The position numbers were made by a program, and so were the translations under genes. 64,000 bases of DNA from Colwellia sp. RSH04 (GTDB lineage Bacteria; Pseudomonadota; Gammaproteobacteria; Enterobacterales; Alteromonadaceae), in assembly GCF_003545765.1 (NCBI RefSeq), contig NZ_QXIO01000001.1, forward strand, positions 124,001 to 188,000. Direction: 5' to 3'. The notes below the pieces were generated by a model. That model was given only the letters and a program-made list of their open reading frames with translations, did no database searches and had not been told where the DNA came from. Positions 19,101-27,800 of this stretch are shown in pieces. Every line of letters starts with the position of its first letter. Position 1 is the first letter of the stretch.

Positions 19101-19812
19101 TTAACGAGTTATAGAAAGCTTCCGTGGTTTGCCCAGAAAGTGTTCTACCTGAGGCATCAGTAATCGTGCCTGAGATCATTACGGGTAAACGAAAACCTAA
19201 TTCTTCAAACACTGTTTCTACTGCAAAAACTGCTGCTTTCGCGTTAAGCGTATCGAAAATGGTTTCAATTAAAATTATATCTGAACCGCCCTCAATAAGT
19301 GCTTTAGTCGACTCGATATACGCTGCTTTTAATTCATTAAAGGTGACATTTCGAAATGCTGGATCATTAACATCAGGAGAAATCGAACAGGTTCTATTTG
19401 TTGGCCCTAGTACACCGGCAACAAAACGCGGTTTTTCTGGTGTTTTTTGATTGTACTCATCAGCTGCTGCCCTAGCAATTTTTGCTGCCTGTAGATTAAT
19501 TTCAGCACTGTACTTTTGCATGTCATAATCAGCCATGGCAATAGTAGTTGCATTAAAAGTATTGGTTTCTAATATATCTGCGCCAGCTTCTAGGTACTCA
19601 CAATGTATTGCTTTAATAATATCAGGCTGTGTCAGCACTAACATGTCATTATTGCCTTTCACATCACAGTGCCAGTCTGCAAACTGTTCGCCCCTAAAGT
19701 CTTGTTCTTCAAACTTATACGCTTGAATCATTGTTCCCATCGCTCCATCAAGAATGAGAATATTGTTTTTTAGTTGTTGCTCTAGCAATGTAAATGATGC
19801 ATGTTTTTTCAT
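16120..19812 (-). CDS. metH: cobalamin-dependent methionine synthase
   Basis: MetH transfers a methyl group from methyltetrahydrofolate to homocysteine using cobalamin. The product of about 1230 residues has all four modules. These are the homocysteine domain ([10 protein letters not shown], zinc ligands in IGGCCGTTP), the pterin domain ([13 protein letters not shown]), the cobalamin domain with the [11 protein letters not shown] base-off motif, and the C-terminal reactivation domain that binds S-adenosylmethionine ([15 protein letters not shown]). The ATG at 19812 matches the normal N-terminus; an upstream TTG at 19824 is less likely. It lies 90 bp after metA on the same strand, so a metA-metH transcript under MetJ control is likely. 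Confidence 0.97.
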   Translation of the reverse strand: MKKHASFTLLEQQLKNNILILDGAMGTMIQAYKFEEQDFRGEQFADWHCDVKGNNDMLVLTQPDIIKAIHCEYLEAGADILETNTFNATTIAMADYDMQKYSAEINLQAAKIARAAADEYNQKTPEKPRFVAGVLGPTNRTCSISPDVNDPAFRNVTFNELKAAYIESTKALIEGGSDIILIETIFDTLNAKAAVFAVETVFEELGFRLPVMISGTITDASGRTLSGQTTEAFYNSLRHAKPISFGLNCALGPVELRQYVEELSRICDVAVSAHPNAGLPNAFGEYDFTVEDMNTHVEEWAKSGFLNIIGGCCGTTPAHIKGMANTVEKLAPRTIEARDIACRLSGLEALTIQKDSLFVNVGERTNVTGSAMFKRLIKEENYDQAIAVALQQVENGAQIIDINMDEGMLESKEAMVRFLNLIAGEPEIAKVPIMIDSSKWDILEAGLQCIQGKGVVNSISLKEGEENFKAQAELLRRYGAAVIVMAFDEDGQADTRERKYEICHRAYHILVDEVGYPAEDIIFDPNIFAVATGIEEHNNYAVDFIEAVADIKQNLPYAMISGGVSNVSFSFRGNNPVREAIHAVFLYHAIKNGMDMGIVNAGQLAIYSDIPTELRKAVEDVIQNTDDGATERLLDVAEQYRGQAGGQQSKVDLAWRELPINERLSYSLVKGINEFIEEDTEEARLLAAKPLDVIEGPLMDGMNTVGDLFGAGEMFLPQVVKSARVMKQAVAYLNPYIELEKTEASTNGKILLATVKGDVHDIGKNIVGVVLQCNNYEIIDLGVMVSCEDILRVAKEEKVDIIGLSGLITPSLDEMVHVAKEMKRQGFELPLLIGGATTSKAHTAVKIEPQYEHPVVYVSNASRSVSVVSSLLSDELRPAFMERQKEEYERVRARHYKKGPRSSLVSLEDARKNATPINFDNYTPTVPNKLGVTVLNELDLNEVRNYIDWTPFFMTWQLSGKYPLILRHEVVGEEATKLFNDANAMLDDVINNKKLTAKAVFGLFPAHSDVDDVILYTDESRTEQLMTLHQLRQQSKKPSGQYNRCLSDYVAPKSANVNDYMGAFAVSAGFGADELVKAFNAQHDDYNSILLKAVADRLAEASAEYLHEKIRKEYWGYAPDENLKNEDLIRESYQGIRPAPGYPACPEHTEKGLLWELLNVEDNIGMELTSSYAMWPGAAVSGWYFAHPDAKYFAVAKLAKDQVLDYGVRKGFTIEQAERWLSANLDYEPE

Positions 19813-19902
19813 TGTCGTATCCAAGCAATTAAGCTTTTATTAATTCAATACCTTAAGTCACTATATAGCAACTTAGAATAATATTTTGAGGAATCTAGTT
19901 AT

Positions 19903-20847
19903 TTATGATTCATCAGTTTGAACTGTCTTCATATTTGAAGCATCAAGTCGATATGGTGTGATTTGATACACGTAATAGTTTAGCCAATTAGTAAATAATA
20001 AACTGCCATGACTTCGCCACGATCCTACGGGTTTATTATTTTCATTATCTTGATAATAATAATTAAGTGGTAGTTGTGTGTTGTCATTAGTTTTACGATC
20101 TCTTAAGTATTCTTCGTGCAACGTTGAGGTATCATACTCAGGGTGCCCAGTTAAATAGACTTGCCTTTTGTTTTTACTCGCGACCAGATAAACACCTGCT
20201 TCATCTGACTGAGCCAAGACATTTAAATTTTCAACACTCTGATAGTCTGACAAGCTTATATAACCATAACGTGAATGCGGTACGTTAAAGTATTCATCAA
20301 AACCGCGTGTTAATTGCTCTTTGCTACTTAATGGATAGTGCTTATACACGCCTGACAATTTTTGCTGACGTAAATGTCTGTTTAAACCATAATGATGATA
20401 TAAAGCAGCATGTGCAGCCCAGCAAGAAAACATGGTAGATGTTACATTCTCTTCAGCCCAGTCAAATACTTCACAAATTTTATCCCAAAAGCTGACCTCG
20501 TGATAATCTAATAATGCCAATGGCGCACCAGTCACAATCAACCCATCGTATTGCTTGTGTTTAATATCATCAAACAGACAATAGAAATTTTCTAAATGTT
20601 CTGTTGGCGTATTCTTTGATTCATTGGCATGAATACGGACAAACTCGACATTAATTTGTAATGGTGTATTTGATAACATGCGCAGGATCTGCACTTCTGT
20701 TTCTATTTTGTTTGGCATTAAATTCAATATGGCAACCTGCATAGGTCTTATTTCTTGATTTACTGCGCGATGCTCCGACATAATAAATATGTTTTCTTTA
20801 TCTAAAACTGATAATGCGGGCAATTGATCGGGAATTTTAATCGGCAT
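19903..20847 (-). CDS. metA: homoserine O-succinyltransferase (MetA family)
   Basis: MetA acylates homoserine, the committed step of methionine synthesis. The 314-residue product has the N-terminal MPIKIPDQLPALSVL that matches the E. coli MPIRVPDELPA, the catalytic cysteine in FSCWAAHAALYHHYG, and the C-terminal H..G/E region (TGHPEYDTSTLHEEY). I chose the ATG at 20847 because it has a good ribosome site (TAGGTAGG). A longer in-frame start at 20889 would overlap the -10 box of the promoter. Some members use acetyl-CoA instead of succinyl-CoA, and this cannot be told here. A MetJ operator covers the promoter. Confidence 0.95.
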   Translation of the reverse strand: MPIKIPDQLPALSVLDKENIFIMSEHRAVNQEIRPMQVAILNLMPNKIETEVQILRMLSNTPLQINVEFVRIHANESKNTPTEHLENFYCLFDDIKHKQYDGLIVTGAPLALLDYHEVSFWDKICEVFDWAEENVTSTMFSCWAAHAALYHHYGLNRHLRQQKLSGVYKHYPLSSKEQLTRGFDEYFNVPHSRYGYISLSDYQSVENLNVLAQSDEAGVYLVASKNKRQVYLTGHPEYDTSTLHEEYLRDRKTNDNTQLPLNYYYQDNENNKPVGSWRSHGSLLFTNWLNYYVYQITPYRLDASNMKTVQTDES

Positions 20848-20888
20848 AATCCTACCTAACAAAAAAGAATTTTTTCTACTTGTAGGCA

Positions 20889-20916
20889 ATGTTACTTAGA
20901 TTGCTAGATATGTCAA
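20889..20916 (-). promoter_or_regulatory. metA promoter
   Basis: On the minus strand a perfect -35 box TTGACA (20911-20916) is followed by a 16-bp spacer and a -10 box TAACAT (20889-20894), matching 4 of 6. The start of transcription would fall about 35 bp ahead of the ATG at 20847. Confidence 0.7.
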
Positions 20917-20945
20917 CTTCTAAACGTATAGACGTCTAAACGTTT
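20914..20945. promoter_or_regulatory. MetJ operator: tandem met boxes
   Basis: Four contiguous 8-bp units read CAACTTCT, AAACGTAT, AGACGTCT and AAACGTTT. The third is the exact MetJ consensus AGACGTCT and its neighbours keep the central ACGT. MetJ binds cooperatively to such tandem boxes with S-adenosylmethionine as corepressor. The array overlaps the -35 box of metA, the classic position for repression. Confidence 0.9.
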
Positions 20946-21268
20946 TGTTATATCCTATTAGTAATTACCTTTTTGTAAAACGTCATTTAAAACGAGAATA
21001 CCGTCAAGAGCGAGAATGATACAGAGTAAGGGATACAAGCCAGTTTTAAACTAAATATTTTGTAAAATACGAAAACTAGCAAGTAATATTTTTCGAATTT
21101 TATCTGATAATTTACTAACTACTAATCGCTTCAATGAAGAAAAGTATTATTAAAAGTTAATATTATTTTTTGTCAAAGTGCAAAAAGTCAGGATTACCTC
21201 CATGCTTTCATTATGTTTTTAATTAAAGGTTTTCTCTGATCACCTTAAACTCTTATGGGGTTTAAGTC
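20946..21268. other. AT-rich intergenic region, no gene seen
   Basis: Between the MetJ operator and the 75-residue gene I see only AT-rich sequence without a convincing reading frame, hairpin with T-run, or repeat. The promoter of the downstream gene must be here but no strong consensus is evident. Confidence 0.4.
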
Positions 21269-21496
21269 ATGAATACAATCGTTAAAGACTGGCATATCGT
21301 TTCTGTTTTTGATGGTGAAGAATTAATTGGGAAGGTTTTATGGGGAATCTGTGTCGATGACATGACATACCGATTCGCAACAGACGATTACATTAGCACA
21401 TCCAAAATAGTAAAAATCTCACCTCACAACCAGCTAATCAAAACTGCGAGTGGCAGCCTTTATCAAGTAATTGGCGAGGGCCAAAGCTATCTTTAA
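21269..21496 (+). CDS. small hypothetical protein, 75 aa
   Basis: I do not recognise this family. The product is small, soluble and rich in beta-strand-type segments (WHIVSVFDGEELIGKVLWGICV; TYRFATDDYISTSKIVKI), with no signal peptide or membrane helix. The ATG follows a GGGG ribosome site at about 10 bases. It stands alone between the divergent metA and the convergent HxlR gene, at the edge of what looks like an accessory region. The even use of conserved-looking aromatic and glycine residues suggests a real small domain. Confidence 0.6.
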   Translation: MNTIVKDWHIVSVFDGEELIGKVLWGICVDDMTYRFATDDYISTSKIVKISPHNQLIKTASGSLYQVIGEGQSYL

Positions 21497-21686
21497 TTCC
21501 TGTTTCATCTATATAAACCAATAATTTTATTGGTATTGTGTAAAGTTAAAAATGAACTAAGCTTTGTCCTATTACATCAGCAATTGGAAACAATTTGGAA
21601 GTGATGAATGCAATAATACAATAAAAAACGTTATATAAAGGCTTCAATCACTCAAAGTAAATATCAACAAAGAATTGTTCAATAAG

Positions 21687-22058
21687 TTACTTTGAGTTTA
21701 ACTTTATACCGTGCGATTCTGACCATTTTCGCAAATCATCCAAAATTGAAAGTGCTGATTTACCAAAATCAGTAAGTTCATATGTAACAGCTATAGGTCT
21801 ATCGCTTATAACCTTTCTAATTACCATACCTTCGTCTTCTAGCTCTTTGAGCCGTTGATCAACCATTTTTTTAGTTACACCGCCCAGCATTCGAGTTAAA
21901 TCATTAAATCGAACTGGCTCATCTTTCAAGTGATAAATGATAGAACCTTTCCATTTTCCGCCAATTAAACGCATTCCTTTTTCAATCGCACAAGGCTCCA
22001 TACAAGCATTATAAACTTTTTTCCGACCTTTACTGTCTGTTTCTATTGTACTTTCCAT
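21687..22058 (-). CDS. HxlR-family transcriptional regulator
   Basis: HxlR proteins are winged-helix dimers of about 110-130 residues, many of which sense reactive electrophiles or quinones through a cysteine. This 123-residue protein has the family core GGKWKGSIIYHLKDEPVRFNDLTRMLGGVTKKMVDQRLKELEDEGMVIRKV, followed by VTYELTDFGKSALSILDDL. Two cysteines sit just before the core (NACMEPCAIEKG), the position of the redox cysteine in YodB-type members. It is divergent from an mdaB-like quinone reductase gene, and two operator-like repeats lie between them. Regulation of that redox gene set, and of itself, is the natural inference. Confidence 0.9.
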   Translation of the reverse strand: MESTIETDSKGRKKVYNACMEPCAIEKGMRLIGGKWKGSIIYHLKDEPVRFNDLTRMLGGVTKKMVDQRLKELEDEGMVIRKVISDRPIAVTYELTDFGKSALSILDDLRKWSESHGIKLNSK

Positions 22059-22080
22059 AATTTCTCACTTATTTGTTATA

Positions 22081-22098
22081 GGTTACTAAAAGTATACT
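22081..22098. promoter_or_regulatory. HxlR operator candidate 1
   Basis: GGTTACTAAAAGTATACT lies between the divergent HxlR and mdaB-like genes. It has an imperfect dyad (GTTAC with GTATAC) and matches the second copy 36 bp downstream in 14 of about 17 positions. The pattern resembles sites known for HxlR regulators. Confidence 0.5.
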
Positions 22099-22116
22099 AA
22101 TTGCTTATTGTTGAAA

Positions 22117-22133
22117 GGTATCTAAAATATACC
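22117..22133. promoter_or_regulatory. HxlR operator candidate 2
   Basis: GGTATCTAAAATATACC is an inverted repeat (GGTAT with ATACC) and the second copy of the sequence at 22081. The start-to-start spacing is 36 bp, a little over three helical turns, and it lies 44 bp ahead of the mdaB-like start codon. Confidence 0.5.
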
Positions 22134-22177
22134 ACAATTAACCGTTCAAAATAAATTTTATTTTTGGAGAAACACAA

Positions 22178-22759
22178 ATGAGCAATATTTTAATTATCAA
22201 TGGTCACCAATATTACCCTTTTTCTGAAGGTAAGCTAAACGCTACGCTAGTAGAAAAAGCCGTTTCAATATTAAAGGAAAAGAGCCATAAAACTCGTGTA
22301 GTTACAATATCAGAAAATATTAACGTTGAGAAAGAACTTGAGAATCATCAATGGGCTGACATCGTTATTCTTCAAACCCCGGTAAATTGGATGGGCGTTA
22401 CTTGGTCATTCAAAAAATACATGGATGAAGTCTACACAGCGGGCATGGGTGGCGCGTTATGTGTTGGTGATGGTCGTGACGAATCTGCGCCGAAAAATAA
22501 CTATGGCATGGGTGGCTCACTAACTAATACAAAATACATGATGTCTTTGACGCTCAATGCGCCAGAAGAAGCGTTCAACGATGAAAATGAATTCTTCAAT
22601 GGAAAATCAATTGATGACCTGTTGTTCCCTATGCACATGAACTTCAAGTTCTTTGGTATGAAGCCAATGGAAACATTTGCGTGCTTTGATGTGATGAAAA
22701 ATGCAGATGTTGAAAACGACTTAAAACGTTTTAAAGCTCACATCAACAAACATTTTTAA
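22178..22759 (+). CDS. NAD(P)H:quinone oxidoreductase, MdaB-like
   Basis: The 193-residue protein has the flavodoxin-like fold of the MdaB family, which reduces quinones by two electrons and so avoids radical formation. It opens with MSNILIINGHQYYPFSEGKLN, the FMN/FAD phosphate-binding segment. It continues with ADIVILQTPVNWMGVTWSFKKYMDEVY, and has the family segment KYMMSLTLNAPEEAF near residue 122. The ATG is preceded by GGAG. The gene starts a run of four or five co-directed genes. The divergent HxlR regulator probably controls it in response to quinones or electrophiles. Confidence 0.88.
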   Translation: MSNILIINGHQYYPFSEGKLNATLVEKAVSILKEKSHKTRVVTISENINVEKELENHQWADIVILQTPVNWMGVTWSFKKYMDEVYTAGMGGALCVGDGRDESAPKNNYGMGGSLTNTKYMMSLTLNAPEEAFNDENEFFNGKSIDDLLFPMHMNFKFFGMKPMETFACFDVMKNADVENDLKRFKAHINKHF

Positions 22760-22768
22760 GGAACAGTA

Positions 22769-23311
22769 ATGAGCGTTGAATATACTACTAAATTGCACGC
22801 AGGAGCTGATTTTCCTGCAATTGAAGTAAAGCTATTAAATGGTGATGTAAAAAAATTATCAACACCTGAAAATGGTTTGGATTGGAACATGGTCGTTGTT
22901 TACAGAGGTCAGCATTGCCCTCTTTGTACACGATACCTGAACCAATTAGAAAATGCGAAAGATCTACTCGCTCAAACAGGCGTGGATTTGATCGCAGTTT
23001 CTGGCGACAGCAAAGAACAACTTGAAAGTCATATGGAAAGACTTGATGTTACTTTCCCTATCGCATATGGCCTTACTGTTGAACAAATGGTAGAACTTGG
23101 GTTGTATATATCAGATCCAAGATCGCCTGAAGAAACGGATCATTCATTTCCCGAACCGGGATTATTTGTGGTTAACAATCAAGGCAAAGTACACGTTGTA
23201 GACATTTCAAATAATCCGTTTGTAAGACCTGAGCTTCAATCGTTAATTAATGGCTTAGCGTGGATACGTAATCCAGATAACAACTATCCAATTCGCGGTA
23301 TGTATACATAG
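22769..23311 (+). CDS. redoxin-domain protein (AhpC/TSA superfamily)
   Basis: The 180-residue product has the thioredoxin fold of the AhpC/TSA superfamily. It carries the motif VVYRGQHCPLCTRYL with a CPLC pair near residues 50-53, rather than the single peroxidatic Cys in a PxxxTxxC context of classical peroxiredoxins. The rest, including AVSGDSKEQLESHMERLDVTFPIAYGL and PGLFVVNNQGKV, follows the superfamily. No signal peptide is present, so it is cytoplasmic. It lies 9 bp after the quinone reductase gene, so they are co-transcribed. A thiol-based redox role is likely; peroxide reduction is an inference. Confidence 0.8.
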   Translation: MSVEYTTKLHAGADFPAIEVKLLNGDVKKLSTPENGLDWNMVVVYRGQHCPLCTRYLNQLENAKDLLAQTGVDLIAVSGDSKEQLESHMERLDVTFPIAYGLTVEQMVELGLYISDPRSPEETDHSFPEPGLFVVNNQGKVHVVDISNNPFVRPELQSLINGLAWIRNPDNNYPIRGMYT

Positions 23312-23319
23312 GAGTTACG

Positions 23320-23682
23320 ATGAAAAAGGTTTTATTGGCAAGTGTTATTTCAGCCCTATTGTTTGGAAATGCGCTTGCAGCAGACACGAAAGTCGAATCC
23401 GCACATATCGCATCTCCAAATCAATATGAACTTCTACTTGAGAATAATGAAGTTATAGTACTGAAGATGACGCTTAAACCGGGTGAGCAGGACAACTGGC
23501 ATAAACACAATACTGAAACGGTTTACTTCGAAAAAGGTGGTAAGGCGACGATAACAACAAGTGATAAAGACATGACGTTGGAGATCCCAGATGGCTACGT
23601 GATGTGGCATGAACAATGGGAACATCATGTTAAAAATGTTGGTGACACAACTATCACTGCAATTATCGTTGAAAAGAAATAA
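23320..23682 (+). CDS. secreted cupin-domain protein
   Basis: The 120-residue protein starts with a signal peptide (MKKVLLASVISALLFGNALA, cleavage after residue 20), so the mature part is periplasmic. The remainder is a single small cupin barrel with the metal-ligand segments PGEQDNWHKHNTETVYFEKGG and PDGYVMWHEQWEHHVKNVGD. Histidines in these segments could bind a metal ion. The substrate cannot be inferred. It starts 8 bp after the redoxin gene and its stop codon overlaps the next start by one base. Confidence 0.82.
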   Translation: MKKVLLASVISALLFGNALAADTKVESAHIASPNQYELLLENNEVIVLKMTLKPGEQDNWHKHNTETVYFEKGGKATITTSDKDMTLEIPDGYVMWHEQWEHHVKNVGDTTITAIIVEKK

Positions 23683-24326
23683 TGATGTCAAAGACACAAA
23701 TTAACATTGATATCATTTCTGATGTGGTTTGTCCTTGGTGTGTAATTGGCTATGGTCGCTTAAAAGCGACATTAGCCAATTTTGACACTAAATTCGACGT
23801 TAGTATTATCTGGCACCCCTTCGAACTTAACCCAAGTATGCCCAAAGAAGGTGAAAACCTAAGACAGCATTTATCGAAAAAGTACGGGACTACGTTAGGG
23901 GGTAGTATCAGAGCAAGAGCTATGCTGACCGAAGAAGGCAAAAAAGTCGGGTTCAGATTTAACTACTTTGATGAAATGAAAATGCTTAATACACATCAAT
24001 GTCATCAACTACTTCACTGGGCCAAAGAAAGTAACTTGCAAAACCAATTAGCAGAAGCACTTTTTGAACATTTCTTTAGCAATAAAGGCGAATTCACCGG
24101 AAGTGAACTCGTAACCGTTGCAGAAAAAGTAGGATTAAACGCTGACCAAGCGATGTATATCTTAGCAAACAATACATATAGTGAAGAAGTAAAGTTAATC
24201 GAAGACCACTGGCAACAAAGAGGAATTCATAGCGTACCATTATTTATTTTTAATGGTGAACAAGCCTTATCTGGTGCACAAGAAATGGAAACTTTCGAGC
24301 GTGTACTAAATCAATATTTAAAGTAG
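23682..24326 (+). CDS. DsbA-family oxidoreductase, FrnE-like
   Basis: The 214-residue protein belongs to the DSBA/2-hydroxychromene-2-carboxylate isomerase superfamily, FrnE branch. The CPWC redox motif is in ISDVVCPWCVIGYGRL near residues 19-22. The helical insertion and the C-terminal HSVPLFIFNGEQALSGAQ, with the cis-proline segment, are present. No signal peptide is visible, so it is cytoplasmic like other FrnE proteins. The start codon overlaps the cupin stop (TAATG), which indicates translational coupling. It fits a redox-stress operon. Confidence 0.88.
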   Translation: MMSKTQINIDIISDVVCPWCVIGYGRLKATLANFDTKFDVSIIWHPFELNPSMPKEGENLRQHLSKKYGTTLGGSIRARAMLTEEGKKVGFRFNYFDEMKMLNTHQCHQLLHWAKESNLQNQLAEALFEHFFSNKGEFTGSELVTVAEKVGLNADQAMYILANNTYSEEVKLIEDHWQQRGIHSVPLFIFNGEQALSGAQEMETFERVLNQYLK

Positions 24327-24338
24327 AGACAATCAACT

Positions 24339-24644
24339 ATGTTTACATATTATGAGCCAGATACGGCTCCAAAAGAATCAAAACCATTAATGGAACAATC
24401 TTTAGCTGGCTTTGGGATGATCCCAAACCTGCATAAAATCTTAGCTGAAGCTCCAGCAACTTATAAAGCGTACAACCAAACGTTTACAAGTTTTATGAAA
24501 GACACAACGTTTAGCCCACTTGAACAACAAGTGGTATTTATGACGTCAAACTTTGAGAATTGTACTTACAATAGGGGGAGGCACTATTCAAAGTGCCCAC
24601 TGTCTATAACGGGTGTAAGCCAGTATTTTAATTTGGCACTTTGA
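24339..24644 (+). pseudogene. truncated carboxymuconolactone decarboxylase-like (AhpD-type) gene
   Basis: The first 75-80 residues (MFTYYEPDTAPKESKPLMEQ.., GMIPNLHKILAEAPATYKAY, SPLEQQVVFMTSNFENCTY) match the N-terminal half of AhpD-like proteins. In intact members the sequence continues into a CxxC motif and a histidine in the active-site helix. Here the match stops after NCTY at about 24570. The remaining codons (from NRGRHYSK) are unrelated and overlap the 3' end of the opposing DUF3240 gene. The catalytic half is therefore missing. It is the last gene of the redox set and marks a junction with the metal-efflux operon. Confidence 0.75.
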
Positions 24645-24889
24645 CAGACTGGTTTTAAGCTTTCTTTTAATTTTTCAACGTCTAATGAAGCGATCAGTAT
24701 CTCAAATTGAAAGTAGGCTCTGTATCCTTCAACTTGTTCAGAAATATCAAACATACTATGTTCTTTACTATAGCCATGTATGGTTTTTAAATTAAAGCCT
24801 GTAATATTTGGTAAACCAATTAGTTTATCCACGACTTCATCTTTTAGTCCTGTGGGTACATTTAACGTGAATATAACATTATTATGCAT
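24584..24889 (-). CDS. DUF3240 family protein
   Basis: The 101-residue protein has no signal peptide or membrane segment and looks like a small ferredoxin-fold protein, similar in style to PII or CutA-type trimers. I recognise it as DUF3240, a family of unknown function often encoded next to metal-type RND efflux pumps. Its start overlaps the end of the pump gene by 8 bp, so it is translationally coupled to it. A role as regulator or metal-dependent partner of the pump is possible but unproven. Confidence 0.75.
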   Translation of the reverse strand: MHNNVIFTLNVPTGLKDEVVDKLIGLPNITGFNLKTIHGYSKEHSMFDISEQVEGYRAYFQFEILIASLDVEKLKESLKPVCQSAKLKYWLTPVIDSGHFE

Positions 24890-27800
24890 TTTTTTTCTCC
24901 AACCAACAGTAACAGATAGGCAAAAGGTAAAGAGTTGTAATTGTTGATGTTATTAGTCCGCCAATGACCACTATAGCCAACGGCTTTTGAATTTCAGCGC
25001 CAGGGCCTGTTGCAAATGCAAGAGGCATTAACCCAAACATGGCTGTTGTGGCTGTCATTAAAACGGGCCTAAGCCTACGGTTGGCTCCATCAATGACCCG
25101 TTTTGTTAAATTTTTTGAAAAGAGTTTTGTTTGTTCAAAGTAGCTCACCATTACGATGCCATTTAATACCGCTACTCCAAGTAATGCGATAAAACCAATC
25201 GAGGCTGGAACAGATAGGTATTCCTGACTGATGTAGAGTGAAATAATACCACCCATCAATGCAAAAGGAATGTTGGCAATAATAAGTGCTGATTTTGAAA
25301 AGGAATTAAATGTGGTAAATAAAATAATAAATATTAATATAAGTGCCAGTGGTATTAATAATAATAAGTTGTTCGTTGCACGCTGTTGGCTTTCAAACTC
25401 ACCACCAAAAGACAAAGTATAACCCGTGGGGAGTTGGATCCTATTAGCTATTTTTGTCTCTAATTCATTTACATAACTAACTACGTCTCGGTTTGTAATG
25501 TTAACACTTACCGATGCAAATCGATTTCCTTTTTCTCTTTCGATAAGTAAAGGACCTGTTTTAAAACTAATCACTGCGATTTGTTCTAGAGGTAACAATG
25601 AATTGTCAGGCATTAATATTAATTGCTGTTTAACTGCCTGAATAGATGATAATTTGCTTTGATTTGTAACCTTATCTCTTGACCCATTAAATACTATTGG
25701 AATTATACGGTTTTCTTCAAGTAACGATGAAACTTGTAAGCCCTCAAGTTGAGATTTTAGATACTCGCTTAGCGCTTGTGTCGATAAGTTAAATTGACTT
25801 GCCACTTCAGGAATTAGTTTTATGTTTACATATTTCCCCCCTTCAATTATTGCCATTTGTACGTCTGAAGCCCCCTTAATTCCTTTTGATATTTCCGAGA
25901 TTTTTTTAGCTAAAGCTGAAAGTTGATGCATATCGTTGCCAAAAACCTTAATTGAAATATCTCCTGTTCCTCCCGTTAACATTTCAGAAACACGCATTTG
26001 AATAGGTTGGGTAAAACCTACATTCATACCAGGGTAGCGCTTAAGTGTTGATCTAATATCTTCAATAAGTTGTGCCTTAGTCTCAAACCGCCATTGATCT
26101 TTAGGTGCTAGCTCCATAAAAACATCGGTTTCATTTAGTCCCATAGGATCTAAGCCCAATTCATCAGAACCCGTTCTAGCAACGATTTGAACTATTTCCG
26201 GGGTATTTTCTAACAGTACTTCTTCTACTTGTTCATCAATATTTATAGAGGCAGCTAAAGAAATACTGGGGGATTTTTCAAGTTGTACAATAATATCGCC
26301 TTCATCGAGTATTGGCATAAAACTTTTTCCTAGCCCCTGAAAAAGTAAGAGGCTAAAGATGAACACACATATAGATAACACTGTCATGGCTATTGGTTTG
26401 TTTATCACTGTAGATAGTGTTTTTACATAAAAGCCTTGTAATACAGTGACAAGTTTAGGCTGCGACACAGGTTCATTTTTTAATAGTAGTGAAGCCAGTA
26501 TAGGGATAATTGTGAGCGACAAGAGTAATGCACTTAACATGGCAAAAACGATGGTAAGAGCCACAGGTTTAAATAATTTCCCTTCTAAACCCGACAACAT
26601 TAATAGAGGAGAAAAAACAATTATTATGATTATAGTCCCTGAAAAAACAGGTGTTGCGACCTCTTTACAAGCTCTGAAAATCACATGCAATCGAGGTAAG
26701 TGTTTATTATCTAAAAGCCTGTTCACTATATTTTCTACAATAACTACAGAAGAATCTACTAGCATTCCGATAGCAATAACCAATCCACCTAAACTCATTA
26801 AATTTGCGGATAATTCAAATTGCTTCATTAGAATAAAAGTAACTAGAGCCGCCATAGGTAGTGAAAGAGAAACAACTAAGGATGACCGTACGTCTCCTAG
26901 GAAAATAGCGAGTAGAATGATTACAAGTATTACAGCCTGACCTAATGCACTAGTAATAGTAGTTATTGCCGTATTTATTAAGTTAGATCTGTCATAGAAC
27001 ACATTAATTTTTGTGCCTTGTGGTAAAGAGGTTTCAATTTCCTTTAATTTATTTTTTACTTCTTCAATAACTTGGGCAGTATTACTGTTTTTTAGGGCAA
27101 TAATTAAGCCTTGAGTAGCTTCTTCACCATCTTTTGTAACAGCTCCATAACGAGTTAAAGCGCCCTCATTAATGGTTGCAATATCGCTGAGGCGAATAAC
27201 TTTATTACCTATTATTTGTATGACAGTTTCTTTTAACGAATTTATATCTTCAAACTTGCCTTCAGTCCTTAAAATTAAAGCATCATTTCCTTTTATAAGC
27301 CGACCAATGCCACCGTTTTGATTCAATAATGAAATTGTACTTTCAATATCTTTAAAGGAAATATTATATTGTTGCATCAGTAAAATGTTGGGCACTATTT
27401 CATAGGTCTTAACAAAGCCCCCTAAGCTGTTTACATCCGCAACGCCAGCTACCGTTCTAAGTAATGGACGGATATGCCAGTCAAGTAACTCTCTTTTTTC
27501 GGTAAGCGACAGCATGGGGTTATCGACAGTAAACATAAACACTTCACTTAGTGGCGTACTCATCGGAGCTATACCACCACTAATGTTTTCTGGTAGGGAG
27601 GGAAGTATATTCATCAAGCGTTCATTAACTTGCTGTCTTGCCCAGTAAATATCTGTACCATCTTTAAAATCAATGGTGATATCCGTTATAGAATATTTTG
27701 TTGTTGAACGAAGCATTTCTTGTGAAGGGATACCAAGTAATTCGGTTTCTATTACACGTGTTACCTGAGATTCAATTTCAACGGCATTCATTCCTGGTAG

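Noticed and set aside
16120..19812. Cobalamin riboswitch ahead of metH
   Set aside because: Only about 90 bp separate metA and metH, too short for a B12 riboswitch, and no B12-box-like sequence was seen.
24580..24597. Hairpin GGCACT/AGTGCC as terminator of the efflux operon
   Set aside because: It overlaps the DUF3240 stop codon and has no T-run on the minus strand, so it does not look like a terminator.
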